From Treponemataceae bacterium (GTDB lineage: Bacteria; Spirochaetota; Spirochaetia; Treponematales; Treponemataceae): a DNA stretch of 5,805 bases. Shown one piece after another: positions 1 through 5,805 of this stretch (positions are counted from its first letter, which is position 1; each line of letters starts with the position of its first letter). The notes below the pieces were generated by a model, which worked only from the letters and a program-made list of their open reading frames with translations, was not told where the DNA came from and made no database searches. Position numbers and translations under genes: made by a program. The stretch lies in NCBI GenBank assembly GCA_024697985.1, contig JAILRX010000076.1, forward strand, positions 1 through 5,805, written 5' to 3'.

Positions 1-311
1 TCCGGTGGCATTACAGCATCCGGATTTGACGGGTCAACGATGGCCCTTTCGATGCAGTAGGATTTTGCACCGTCGACTGCACTCCAGGAAACGCTGATTG
101 AGTCAGCGGATTCAGATTTGCTTACAAAAATTTCAGCAGGGGCTTCGAGCTGATCGACAGTTGATGTTCTGACGATATCAGCCAAAGTTGCGTTGCTTGC
201 ATAGGCGCTTGTAACCTTGCCCTGAAATAAATCTGCGCAGGAGGTGAGAGTAAGGCAACAGGCAATGCTTATGATAAGTGTCGTTAAAGTTAAATATTTA
301 TTGTTTTTCAT
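1..311 (-). CDS. FN3-module lipoprotein, N-terminal part (cut by window edge)
   Basis: This is a partial gene: about 103 residues from the ATG at 311 are visible, then it leaves the window. Residues 1-25 form a lipoprotein signal peptide: basic MKNNK, a hydrophobic stretch, then the lipobox LTSC with the acylated cysteine at residue 25. The mature protein should therefore be lipid-anchored at the cell envelope. From about residue 60 an FN3-like strand pattern begins (EAPAEIFVSKSESADSISVS, then WSAVDGAKSYCIERAIVD), with the typical early tryptophan and the 'A-x-x-Y' strand. That segment closely matches residues 882-900 of the upstream lipoprotein (WSAIEGANGYWVSRERVD), so the two proteins share module ancestry. 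The ATG was chosen because it has a Shine-Dalgarno site and opens directly into the signal peptide. Its start lies 18 bases beyond the stop of the preceding gene, which indicates one operon. Function is unknown; binding or adhesion is inferred only from the FN3 fold. Confidence 0.88.
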   Translation of the reverse strand, partial: MKNNKYLTLTTLIISIACCLTLTSCADLFQGKVTSAYASNATLADIVRTSTVDQLEAPAEIFVSKSESADSISVSWSAVDGAKSYCIERAIVDPSNPDAVMPP

Positions 312-320
312 ACTTGTCTA

Positions 321-327
321 TTCCTTT
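321..327 (-). promoter_or_regulatory. Ribosome binding site of the downstream lipoprotein gene
   Basis: On the minus strand AAAGGAA lies about 9 bases before the ATG at 311, inside the 18-base gap after the TAA of the large lipoprotein gene. It supports this start codon. The gap has no room for a terminator or an independent promoter, so the two genes are probably read from one message. Confidence 0.7.
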
Positions 328-329
328 TA

Positions 330-3300
330 TTAATACCAGAACTGTCCGCTGTATACAGACCATGAACTGCTGTAGCTTGACTGCTTGCTGTATGAGCTTC
401 CGATATCAAGTGGAGTCCAGTATTTGAAAGTCGTCTTATCGCTTGATGAAACTCCGAAAGTTTCAGTTCCAACTTTGATGCTAGTAACCCAGCTGGTTGT
501 TGTTCCGTCCAGCTGTGCGATGAATCCTGTTGAACCCATTGCGCCGGCTTCGAAAGAAACAGAACCCTGATAGCTTGCATCCTCAATTTCGCAGGTAACT
601 GTAAGTGTGTTGCCTGTTACATAGTACAAGTTGTTTGCGGCACTGCTGCTTCCAACTCCGACACCACCACAGGCAGCTCGGCTTTCTTTCTGAGCTCCTG
701 AAATCGTGAATGGACTTGTAAACGACTCATTCTTTTTGTCTGTACAGGTTCCACCAGTAAAGATGTGCTGGTATGAAGTTGAATCTGTTCCCCATCCGAA
801 GGTGTAGGTCAAGTTTGCGTGAGAAGTCTTGAAATATCCTGTGTTTCCTTCAATTGTATTTGTTCCACTGTAAGGACATCCGCACTGAAGAAGTGCGTCG
901 CAGACAACAAGCGAGATACATCGGCCAAGTTCAGCCTTGCTTAATCCTCGGTAAGAAGAAATTTCGTTTTCCTTGTTGTAAGCATCAACATCACTGTAGC
1001 TTGCATAAATCGTTTCGGTGCTGCCGTCAATTTCTGCAGATCGAGAAACTGAAACTTTTCCGTAATGCTTGTAATCACGCAAAACTTCAAGGACACCTGT
1101 GTGTACAGAATTTGTCTGATAAACGCCGATCATTTCTTTTGTGAAGTCCGGCGTAAACTTAACGTTGTTTCCTTCTTTTACAACTGTAACCTTGTTTGCT
1201 TCGGCATTGTTGTTCGTAGAGGCAATTTCGTAGCTGTCCTTGTCAACGTCTACGATAGAAACGTATGAAGCGCTGTGATTGAGGTTCTTGATCTGGAACG
1301 TAAAGTTTGAATCAGGTCCCAATGCCCTTGTCTGATAATCCCAAGGTGTGAGCGTGATGTATTCAGTGATTTCAGCGCTTGAAGTTGAGCTTGAGGTTCC
1401 AAGGTGTCCCATGCCAATTTCAATTGCAAAAGCATAACCCTTGTTAAGTGCTTCGTAATAGTTGCTTCCGCTTACGACTGCATCAATTGTGTCTTCTTCG
1501 CAAGGTGCTGATGTATCAGGCGTTGTCTGAAGTTCTGATACGTAGGTTGCAAGAAGATTTTCCTTGTCGCTTTCAAGATCGAGCTTTCGACCTGAATAGT
1601 CTACTGCATATTCGAAGGCTTTTGTTCGATTGCTTCCTGTAAGCTGTACCACAAATTTGTTTGATGAATCTTTTACAGCATCGCTAGAACTCCATTTTCC
1701 AGTAGAACCTGCTTCCCTGTATTTGAGGACAGGACTTGCAGAACCTTGATTCAATGGTGCGTCGAAGGTAATCGTTACGTTTCTTGGGTCATTAGATTTT
1801 GTGGCCTTTACGTTGATACCATAACCAAGTGCGTTTCCGGTTTTTGATGAAGCGTAAACGTTGGTGTAGTGCAAGTTGGCAAGAGTTCCGTTTCCGTGAT
1901 TCGTTGCCGTGCTTGTCACAAGTTCATCCAATGTGAAAGAATCTGATGTTGCTTTAAGAGGATAAACCGTGTAGCTGAAAGGATAACCCCAGGCGATGTA
2001 GTCCTGATGCAAAGCCCAGCTTCCTTCACCTGTAAGAGGCTTGTATTTATCAAAAAGGGTGAGCTTGCCGTTTTTGACTGTTACAGTAACATAGCTTGAA
2101 ACTGATTCACCATCAGCATTTTTAACGGTAGAACCATCTGCGCTTACGTAATAACCGTCATTTTTGATGTTTGAACCGCTGAAATAACTTCCGTCAAAAT
2201 CAACTCGTTCTCGGCTTACCCAGTAACCATTTGCACCTTCGATTGCAGACCATTCAACGTAGATCCCGTTTTTGTTTGCAAGATTTCCGCTTGATGCTGT
2301 AAGTCCAGTATCAGCTGGTCCCAATGTATAGGTATCAACTGTACCTCTGGTTGTATCCGAGGTCGTGCTGTTTTCACTTGTTATTGCAATTACGAGCTCT
2401 TTTCCTGCGTACTGTGCATTTACCGTATTGGTGTCCACGTTAAAGGCAGGGTCGTAGATTGTGTACGAAAGGTCATGTGTGCTTGTTTCGGTAACGCCTT
2501 CCGAGTCTGCTGTAAGGTCAGCAACTTCTCTGTAGAGGAGTTCTGAAGTTCCATCAGAATTGAAATATGAGGCACGGATTGTGTAGCTTGATGCCTGATT
2601 TACAGGTGTCCATGTAACCGTAACCTTGTTGTAATCCAATGTGGCTGTTGAAAATTCAGGATCCGCAGTTCCAAGAGTCTGTCCGAGCAATGGCTGTGAT
2701 GTTACGGTGATACCCTTGCTTGCATGAAGCTCGTAGGTTCCGCTGTGTCCGCTTTCAGTTGGAAGATCGTATTGAACCGTTGTTCCTGAATTTAGGTTCT
2801 CAATTGTGCTTTCAAGATCGACTGCTGATACGACTTCTGTAAAGGTTCCGTCATCTTCGATTTCGTAGATGGAGTAGGTTACTTCATTATCGTAGGTCCA
2901 TGAGAATTGCAGTTTGTCTTTATAACCGCTTGTAACAGTCCAGTTTTCAATTACTGGTCGCTGTGCTGAATTGCTTACATAAACTGATGTTTTCAAGACG
3001 GCATCTGTCAAAATCTGATCATCAGATGGGCCTGTAAAACTGTCATCCGTGTTCTGTGTCAAAGCAGCGGCGGTAAGCGTAATTGGAAGTGAAGTGTATT
3101 CTCCAGTTCCGCTGTCGTAGGCAACCAAAAGGTTGACAGATTGAGTCGTCGTTATGTTGTGCTCATAATCAGCTGGAACGATGTAGCCTGTGTATTTGTA
3201 CATACCCTGCCAGTCAAGGGCTCTCCACTGACCGGTTGCTGCGGCATTTGCATCATACTGTGGGAAAACTCCTGCAGGAATTGAGTAGTCTGTCTGGTTC

Positions 3301-4898
3301 AATGAATCAAGTGAGTCAAAGACACGATAGATTGTAAGGGTAAGGTTTGGATAGGTTGCATTCCCCTGATCATCAAGTACCTGCTGGTAGAAATCCTGCT
3401 TTACGACGTATTTGTAAAGGCTGTCCAGGCCGAAAGTTTCGAACGTAAGGTTACACTGCAGTGTGGTAGATGTTACAAAGTAGTTGTAGCCGGTCTTAAC
3501 TTCATAAACTGATGTGATTTCAGCAAGTTCATCTTCTGTCATGGAAGAAACTTCATCTGAAGAAACTTCTGTTCTGGTGTCTTCATAATAGTTTCTATAA
3601 TATTTAGTTGTACAGGCTTCATTTTCATCAACGATTGTCTGATCGGAAAGTCTGATGTAGCCGTAAGAACTGTTGTTTTTGTTGAGTGTAACGCTCGGCT
3701 TTGAAATCAGGTGTCCTGTAGTTTCTGCAATTGAGTTGTCTGATGAAACTGATTTGTCACTTGTTGAGCCGTAAGTGCTTGTGAAGAATACGTAGGCCTG
3801 AACCTTGTAGTCATACTGATAGCCGCGAACCAAGGCTGTCGTGTCGCCATCGCCGGCAGCCGCATTATCAGTGTAGGTAATGATTGCACCTTCAGCATAC
3901 TCGTCATCTGAGGTGTCAGCTGTGTCGTTTACAAAGTACTGAACGCCAGTAGGTGCATTTCCACTTGTTGCCGGGTATGGCAAAAAGTCCGGAAGTCTTG
4001 TCCATTCATCAGATGAGCCGTGAATTTTTCGATAGATCTTGAAATACAAAGGCTGTTCTTCATACTGGCCGTTGACGAGCTGCTCGCATTTGACAGGAGT
4101 TGTGAATGTAAGTGTGATTTTATCATCAACAAGACCTTTAGATGCGGAAAGTTCGATTGGAGCTTCCGGTCGGGTTCTTCGGGCAGTTTCAGCATTGCTT
4201 ATGTCGGAAACTTCGACTTCGTTCTGTTCGATGATGTTGTAGGCTTCAACGTAGTAGTTGTAGCTTGTGTGAGGTGTGAGTCCCGTGAAAGTTGCGGTAG
4301 TCTGTGTCGTGCGTGCGCCGCTTACAGACTGGGTTGCAACGACTGTTCCGTTAGTCAGTGCGCAGTATACGGTGTATCGTACGCTTGAAAGATATGTATC
4401 TTCTGATACGTTGCTCATCCACCATTCTACGACGCTCATGCTGTCGCTTTCTGTTCCTTCCTCAACGTTTGTGATGTAAGGACAGGCAAGGCTGGTACCA
4501 TGAACGGTAAGGCTCGGAGAACTTTCGGTTCCGTTTTTCTTGACGGAAGTTACCCGATAGTATTTGTCAGCACCTGATTGACAGTCATCAATCGTGAAAG
4601 AGTAGGTGCTTGAATCAGTTTCGCCGCACTGTATCCAATTTCCGTTGATAGGCGAATTTGATTCGTAGATGTAATAACGATAGGCAGATTTGACTCCATC
4701 CCAGGAAAGTTCGATTCGGCCTTTAAGACCGTTTGATGCGGTAACGTTTGTCGGGGAACCCCAATACTGCGTGTCGGAAAATGATACGCTGGAGTCTTGC
4801 GAGTTTGTGTATGTCGGTGTAGGCAAAATTTGGTTAGGGCAACCACATAAAACCAACATACATACAATCATCCCAAGGATGACGTAATGACGTTTCAT
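330..4898 (-). CDS. Large multi-module FN3 lipoprotein, 1522 residues
   Basis: This is an intact gene starting at the ATG at 4898, six bases after a GAGGAG ribosome binding site. Residues 1-20 are a signal peptide ending in the lipobox LCGC (Cys20 acylated); cysteine at -2 is unusual but fits relaxed spirochaete lipoboxes. FN3-type modules are recognisable at about 47-135 (ELSWDGVKSAYRYYIYES), 140-240 (TATFTGLTPHTSYNYYVEAY), 244-395 (expanded by loops, ending YQYDYKVQAYVFF), 646-735 (LQFSWTYDNEVTYSIYEI), 748-860 (VTVTWTPVNQASSYTI) and 862-985 (VEWSAIEGANGYWVSRERVD). Residues 395-645 and 1010-1135 are beta-rich but I cannot assign them. Residues about 1140-1522 are a separate region with seven cysteines between 1327 and 1436 and a Ser/Tyr-rich tail ending QFWY. 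No catalytic motif is visible. The protein is probably an envelope-anchored binding, adhesion or scaffold protein; this is inferred from architecture. It is first in an operon with a second FN3 lipoprotein. I do not recognise a named family. Confidence 0.95.
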   Translation of the reverse strand: MKRHYVILGMIVCMLVLCGCPNQILPTPTYTNSQDSSVSFSDTQYWGSPTNVTASNGLKGRIELSWDGVKSAYRYYIYESNSPINGNWIQCGETDSSTYSFTIDDCQSGADKYYRVTSVKKNGTESSPSLTVHGTSLACPYITNVEEGTESDSMSVVEWWMSNVSEDTYLSSVRYTVYCALTNGTVVATQSVSGARTTQTTATFTGLTPHTSYNYYVEAYNIIEQNEVEVSDISNAETARRTRPEAPIELSASKGLVDDKITLTFTTPVKCEQLVNGQYEEQPLYFKIYRKIHGSSDEWTRLPDFLPYPATSGNAPTGVQYFVNDTADTSDDEYAEGAIITYTDNAAAGDGDTTALVRGYQYDYKVQAYVFFTSTYGSTSDKSVSSDNSIAETTGHLISKPSVTLNKNNSSYGYIRLSDQTIVDENEACTTKYYRNYYEDTRTEVSSDEVSSMTEDELAEITSVYEVKTGYNYFVTSTTLQCNLTFETFGLDSLYKYVVKQDFYQQVLDDQGNATYPNLTLTIYRVFDSLDSLNQTDYSIPAGVFPQYDANAAATGQWRALDWQGMYKYTGYIVPADYEHNITTTQSVNLLVAYDSGTGEYTSLPITLTAAALTQNTDDSFTGPSDDQILTDAVLKTSVYVSNSAQRPVIENWTVTSGYKDKLQFSWTYDNEVTYSIYEIEDDGTFTEVVSAVDLESTIENLNSGTTVQYDLPTESGHSGTYELHASKGITVTSQPLLGQTLGTADPEFSTATLDYNKVTVTWTPVNQASSYTIRASYFNSDGTSELLYREVADLTADSEGVTETSTHDLSYTIYDPAFNVDTNTVNAQYAGKELVIAITSENSTTSDTTRGTVDTYTLGPADTGLTASSGNLANKNGIYVEWSAIEGANGYWVSRERVDFDGSYFSGSNIKNDGYYVSADGSTVKNADGESVSSYVTVTVKNGKLTLFDKYKPLTGEGSWALHQDYIAWGYPFSYTVYPLKATSDSFTLDELVTSTATNHGNGTLANLHYTNVYASSKTGNALGYGINVKATKSNDPRNVTITFDAPLNQGSASPVLKYREAGSTGKWSSSDAVKDSSNKFVVQLTGSNRTKAFEYAVDYSGRKLDLESDKENLLATYVSELQTTPDTSAPCEEDTIDAVVSGSNYYEALNKGYAFAIEIGMGHLGTSSSTSSAEITEYITLTPWDYQTRALGPDSNFTFQIKNLNHSASYVSIVDVDKDSYEIASTNNNAEANKVTVVKEGNNVKFTPDFTKEMIGVYQTNSVHTGVLEVLRDYKHYGKVSVSRSAEIDGSTETIYASYSDVDAYNKENEISSYRGLSKAELGRCISLVVCDALLQCGCPYSGTNTIEGNTGYFKTSHANLTYTFGWGTDSTSYQHIFTGGTCTDKKNESFTSPFTISGAQKESRAACGGVGVGSSSAANNLYYVTGNTLTVTCEIEDASYQGSVSFEAGAMGSTGFIAQLDGTTTSWVTSIKVGTETFGVSSSDKTTFKYWTPLDIGSSYSKQSSYSSSWSVYSGQFWY

Positions 4899-4904
4899 AA
4901 ATAG

Positions 4905-4910
4905 CTCCTC
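4905..4910 (-). promoter_or_regulatory. Ribosome binding site of the large lipoprotein gene
   Basis: GAGGAG on the minus strand is six bases from the ATG at 4898, which is ideal spacing and fixes the start. A run of eight A residues (minus strand, 4911-4918) sits immediately upstream of it. Length change in that run would alter the untranslated leader but not the reading frame. Confidence 0.88.
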
Positions 4911-4932
4911 TTTTTTTTAAATACAGCAAGAT

Positions 4933-4962
4933 ATTAGAAAAATTATAATGACAGATTGTCAA
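4933..4962 (-). promoter_or_regulatory. Probable promoter of the lipoprotein operon
   Basis: On the minus strand a perfect TTGACA (-35, 4962-4957) is followed after 18 bases by TCTAAT (-10, 4938-4933). This predicts transcription starting near 4926 and a leader of under 30 bases before the ATG at 4898. A perfect TATAAT also lies at 4947-4942, but it is only 9 bases from TTGACA and has no good -35 at 17 bases, so I prefer the first pair. The call rests on consensus matching in AT-rich DNA, where chance matches are common. Confidence 0.45.
4949..4961. promoter_or_regulatory. Short palindrome on the -35 box, possible operator
   Basis: TGACA-GAT-TGTCA is a perfect 5-bp inverted repeat with a 3-base centre. 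It covers five of the six bases of the proposed -35 hexamer of the lipoprotein operon, so a dimeric repressor bound here would block RNA polymerase. The arms are short and no regulator can be named. Its position makes it worth noting. Confidence 0.3.
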
Positions 4963-5007
4963 AATTAATACAAAAAAAAGTTTAAAATTGTTATCGAAAA
5001 ATAATTA

Positions 5008-5037
5008 AATTTGTAAATAAATTTTATTTTACAAATT
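5008..5037. repeat. AT-rich dyad between the divergent genes
   Basis: AATTTGTAAA (5008-5017) and TTTACAAATT (5028-5037) are perfect 10-bp inverted repeats. If one extra T in the right half is bulged out, the pairing extends to about 14 bp. The dyad lies about 45 bases upstream of the proposed -35 box of the lipoprotein operon and upstream of the rightward genes. It could be a regulator site or a cruciform. It has no G+C-rich stem, so it is a poor candidate for an intrinsic terminator. AT-rich DNA makes such dyads more likely by chance, but a perfect 10-bp pair is still notable. Confidence 0.4.
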
Positions 5038-5086
5038 GGAGATAATGGAGGTTTGAAAAATATAAGAAGAAAGGGGGACAACTGGT

Positions 5087-5175
5087 TTGCGGGCGAGATT
5101 GTAGCGCAGAATTGCGGGCGAGATTGTAGCTAGTTTGCAGGCGAGATTGTAGCTAGTTTGCAGGCGGGGTTGAGC
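5087..5175 (+). repeat. Four tandem copies of a 23-25 base unit
   Basis: The core TTGCGGGCGAGATTGTAGC occurs exactly at 5087-5105 and 5112-5130. It recurs with one change (TTGCAGGCGAGATTGTAGC) at 5135-5153 and in degenerate form at 5158-5175 (TTGCAGGCGGGGTTGAGC). Start-to-start distances are 25, 23 and 23 bases. Units 3 and 4 are joined by the same TAGT spacer. The block is much richer in G+C than the DNA on its left and ends next to a strong hairpin. Because the period is not a multiple of three, it is not a coding repeat. It resembles a dispersed intergenic repeat or part of a small mobile element; its function is unknown. Confidence 0.85.
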
Positions 5176-5206
5176 ACGCTGTCGCATTATTTGCGACAGC
5201 AGTGCT
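5173..5206 (+). repeat. Strong hairpin without a T-run
   Basis: GCTGTCGCA (5178-5186), loop TTATT, then TGCGACAGC (5192-5200) form a perfect 9-bp stem. Outer arms AGCAC (5173-5177) and GTGCT (5202-5206) extend it to 14 pairs with a single bulged A at 5201. No T-run follows on either strand, so it is not a standard intrinsic terminator. It overlaps the end of the last tandem repeat unit, so the two probably form one element. It also sits about 25 bases before the ribosome binding site at 5231, so in a rightward transcript it would be a leader hairpin that could affect stability or translation. Confidence 0.75.
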
Positions 5207-5230
5207 GTATGATTGAATCCAATAAAAGAT

Positions 5231-5237
5231 AAGGAGG
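5231..5237 (+). promoter_or_regulatory. Consensus ribosome binding site of the rightward fragment
   Basis: AAGGAGG followed five bases later by ATG at 5243 is a near-perfect Shine-Dalgarno arrangement. It indicates that a real gene once began, or still begins, at 5243, even though its frame closes after 40 codons. Confidence 0.75.
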
Positions 5238-5242
5238 TCGCT

Positions 5243-5506
5243 ATGAAAAGCAATTTGTCGGAAATTGAACAGGCTTTTATTACGCAAGGAAAGTTGATAG
5301 ATTTAGTTCTGCAGGACGAATCCTGTATCCAAAACAAATGCTGCGGTAACTCGATACCTTTTTAACCAAGGACGATTTAGATGCGAGCTGACGGTACAAT
5401 GGCTTTCATACGCGCCGATAAGCAGAAAATTTTTGATAGTGTTTTTCAAGATACTGCTTTTTTTGATACCAATGGGGCCTATATCTTTTTACTCAATAAT
5501 GTTTAG
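5243..5506 (+). pseudogene. Frame-broken remains of an unknown gene
   Basis: The frame from ATG 5243 begins MKSNLSEIEQAFITQG and stops after 40 codons at the TAA at 5363-5365. Protein-like sequence seems to move to the next frame at 5353-5391 (DTFLTKDDLDAS, then TGA). It then returns to the original frame from about 5387 to 5506 (DGTMAFIRADKQKIFDSVFQ, then DTAFFDTNGAYIFLLNNV). These three pieces use normal codons, whereas the competing plus-strand frame here is full of rare ATA codons and carries an artificial-looking hydrophobic stretch. I read this as one former soluble protein of about 85-90 residues with two or more indels. The first 40-codon frame could instead be a real small gene, since it has a fine ribosome binding site. 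I do not recognise the family. Confidence 0.5.
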
Positions 5507-5669
5507 TCTTCTCGGTGGTTTTGCTGCAATAATGCCGCCTTATTTGGTTGTCCTGACATGTGCTATTGCTGCAGTAGCTCATAAGTCAGAAAGGGAGCTT
5601 CTGGTTGAGAATGAAGGTTATTCACAACTGATGGAGAAGGCATACGATTTAGGACTTTTTGTTAACTAA
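5499..5669 (+). pseudogene. Fragment of an unknown protein, hydrophobic start
   Basis: The frame reads MFSLLGGFAAIMPPYLVV, then a hydrophobic stretch ending AIAAVAHKS, then a charged tail SERELLVENEGYSQLMEKAY before TAA. From ATG 5499 it gives 56 residues; the same frame is open back to 5307, but codon use upstream of about 5490 looks non-coding. No ribosome binding site precedes ATG 5499, ATG 5472 or the TTG at 5433. The hydrophobic segment could be one membrane helix. The piece may continue the preceding broken gene after another frame change, or its charged tail may be the N-terminal part of the regulator fragment that follows. Family unknown. Confidence 0.4.
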
Positions 5670-5805
5670 AGAATGGGATGGAGTCTATCAGCTTTTCAAT
5701 GGGGTTCTCTGCAGGCGGTGTATAAATGGTTCAGCGGAAAATCTGTTCCAACGATTGTTAATCTTGGAATCATCTCTAATTTGTTAAATACACACATTGA
5801 TGATA
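5659..5805 (+). pseudogene. XRE-type helix-turn-helix regulator fragment, frame-shifted, cut by window edge
   Basis: From 5703 to the window end the frame reads GSLQAVYKWFSGKSVPTI, then VNLGIISNLLNTHIDD. This matches the recognition-helix half of XRE (Cro/C1-type) DNA-binding domains: 'S-x-QAVYKW-x-x-GKS-x-PTI-x-NL' followed by a helix ending in I-D-D. The part that should precede it is visible one frame over at 5659-5700 (LLTKEWDGVYQLFN). One missing base near 5700 would join them as QLFN-x-GSLQAVYKW. In the helix-turn-helix frame the only start is ATG 5673, which lacks a ribosome binding site and gives a non-matching N-terminus. So the regulator looks inactivated, unless it is made as a truncated protein. 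The C-terminus lies beyond the window. If functional it would bind DNA, perhaps nearby dyads; this is speculative. Confidence 0.55.

Larger units (their letters stand above)
4899..5242. other. Intergenic region between divergent genes
   Basis: These 344 bases hold no credible gene. The left part (4911-5060) is strongly AT-rich, with two 8-base homopolymers (T8 at 4911-4918, A8 at 4972-4979), the lipoprotein promoter and two dyads. The right part (5087-5206) is the tandem repeat and hairpin. A minus-strand frame of about 100 codons crosses 5029-5337, but it is produced by the repeat block and runs across the ribosome binding site and start of the rightward fragment. I found no convincing promoter for the rightward genes. 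Confidence 0.7.

Noticed and set aside
308..586. Minus-strand frame of 92 codons overlapping the end of the large lipoprotein
   Set aside because: It overlaps the C-terminus of the large gene and the start of the next lipoprotein gene in another frame, and has no ribosome binding site of its own.
4020..4388. Plus-strand frame of 122 codons opposite the large lipoprotein gene
   Set aside because: It lies wholly antisense to a well-supported 1522-residue gene, has Cys/Val-rich composition typical of reversed coding DNA, and lacks a ribosome binding site. The other short frames inside 330-4898 were rejected for the same reason.
5087..5175. CRISPR array
   Set aside because: The whole unit repeats with linkers of only about 4-6 bases, so there are no unique spacers of normal length, and no cas gene is visible.
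5173..5206. Intrinsic terminator or integron attC site
   Set aside because: No T-run follows the stem on either strand, and the attC core pattern (RYYYAAC / GTTRRRY) is not found at the arms.
5029..5337. Minus-strand frame of 102 codons across the repeats
   Set aside because: It has no clear ribosome binding site and crosses the tandem repeats, whose period is not a multiple of three. It also opposes a strong ribosome binding site and start on the other strand. It is a by-product of the repeat block.
5307..5498. Two-helix membrane protein in the upstream part of the frame ending at 5669
   Set aside because: This stretch is full of rare ATA codons and has no ribosome binding site. Another frame over the same bases looks much more like real coding sequence, so the hydrophobicity is probably an effect of T-rich DNA read out of frame.

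Overview
The window reads as a gut or host-associated spirochaete, most likely Treponema-like. This is inferred from style rather than from a marker gene. There are large secreted lipoproteins built from fibronectin type III (FN3) modules, relaxed lipoboxes (LCGC, LTSC), strong Shine-Dalgarno sites (GAGGAG, AAGGAGG), moderate G+C coding DNA and very AT-rich intergenic DNA. The strong Shine-Dalgarno sites argue against Bacteroidota, the other group rich in FN3 lipoproteins. No rRNA, tRNA or housekeeping gene is present to settle the taxon.

Left and centre (1-4898, minus strand): two lipoprotein genes lie in tandem. The upstream gene (4898 to 330) is intact and encodes a 1522-residue lipoprotein with several FN3-type modules and a distinct cysteine-rich C-terminal region. 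The next gene starts 18 bases after its stop codon, has its own ribosome binding site, and runs off the left edge of the window. It begins with a second lipoprotein signal and an FN3 module that closely resembles one module of the first protein. The two are almost certainly one transcript and are probably paralogues or partners on the cell envelope.

Intergenic region (4899-5242): the half next to the lipoprotein gene is AT-rich. It holds a plausible promoter (TTGACA / TCTAAT), a small palindrome sitting on its -35 box, and a long AT-rich dyad further upstream. The half next to the rightward genes is quite different: a G+C-richer block of four tandem copies of a unit of about 23-25 bases, followed at once by a near-perfect 14-bp hairpin with no T-run.

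Right flank (5243-5805, plus strand): an excellent ribosome binding site leads into coding-looking DNA that changes frame several times within 450 bases. The last fragment carries a recognisable XRE-type helix-turn-helix segment whose N-terminal part is out of frame. I read this flank as decaying accessory genes beside a repeat element. The 4.6 kb lipoprotein frame is unbroken, which argues against generally poor sequence quality.

I did not see a convincing new multi-gene system. The best leads are the repeat-plus-hairpin block, the cysteine-rich lipoprotein terminus and the frame-broken regulator fragments.
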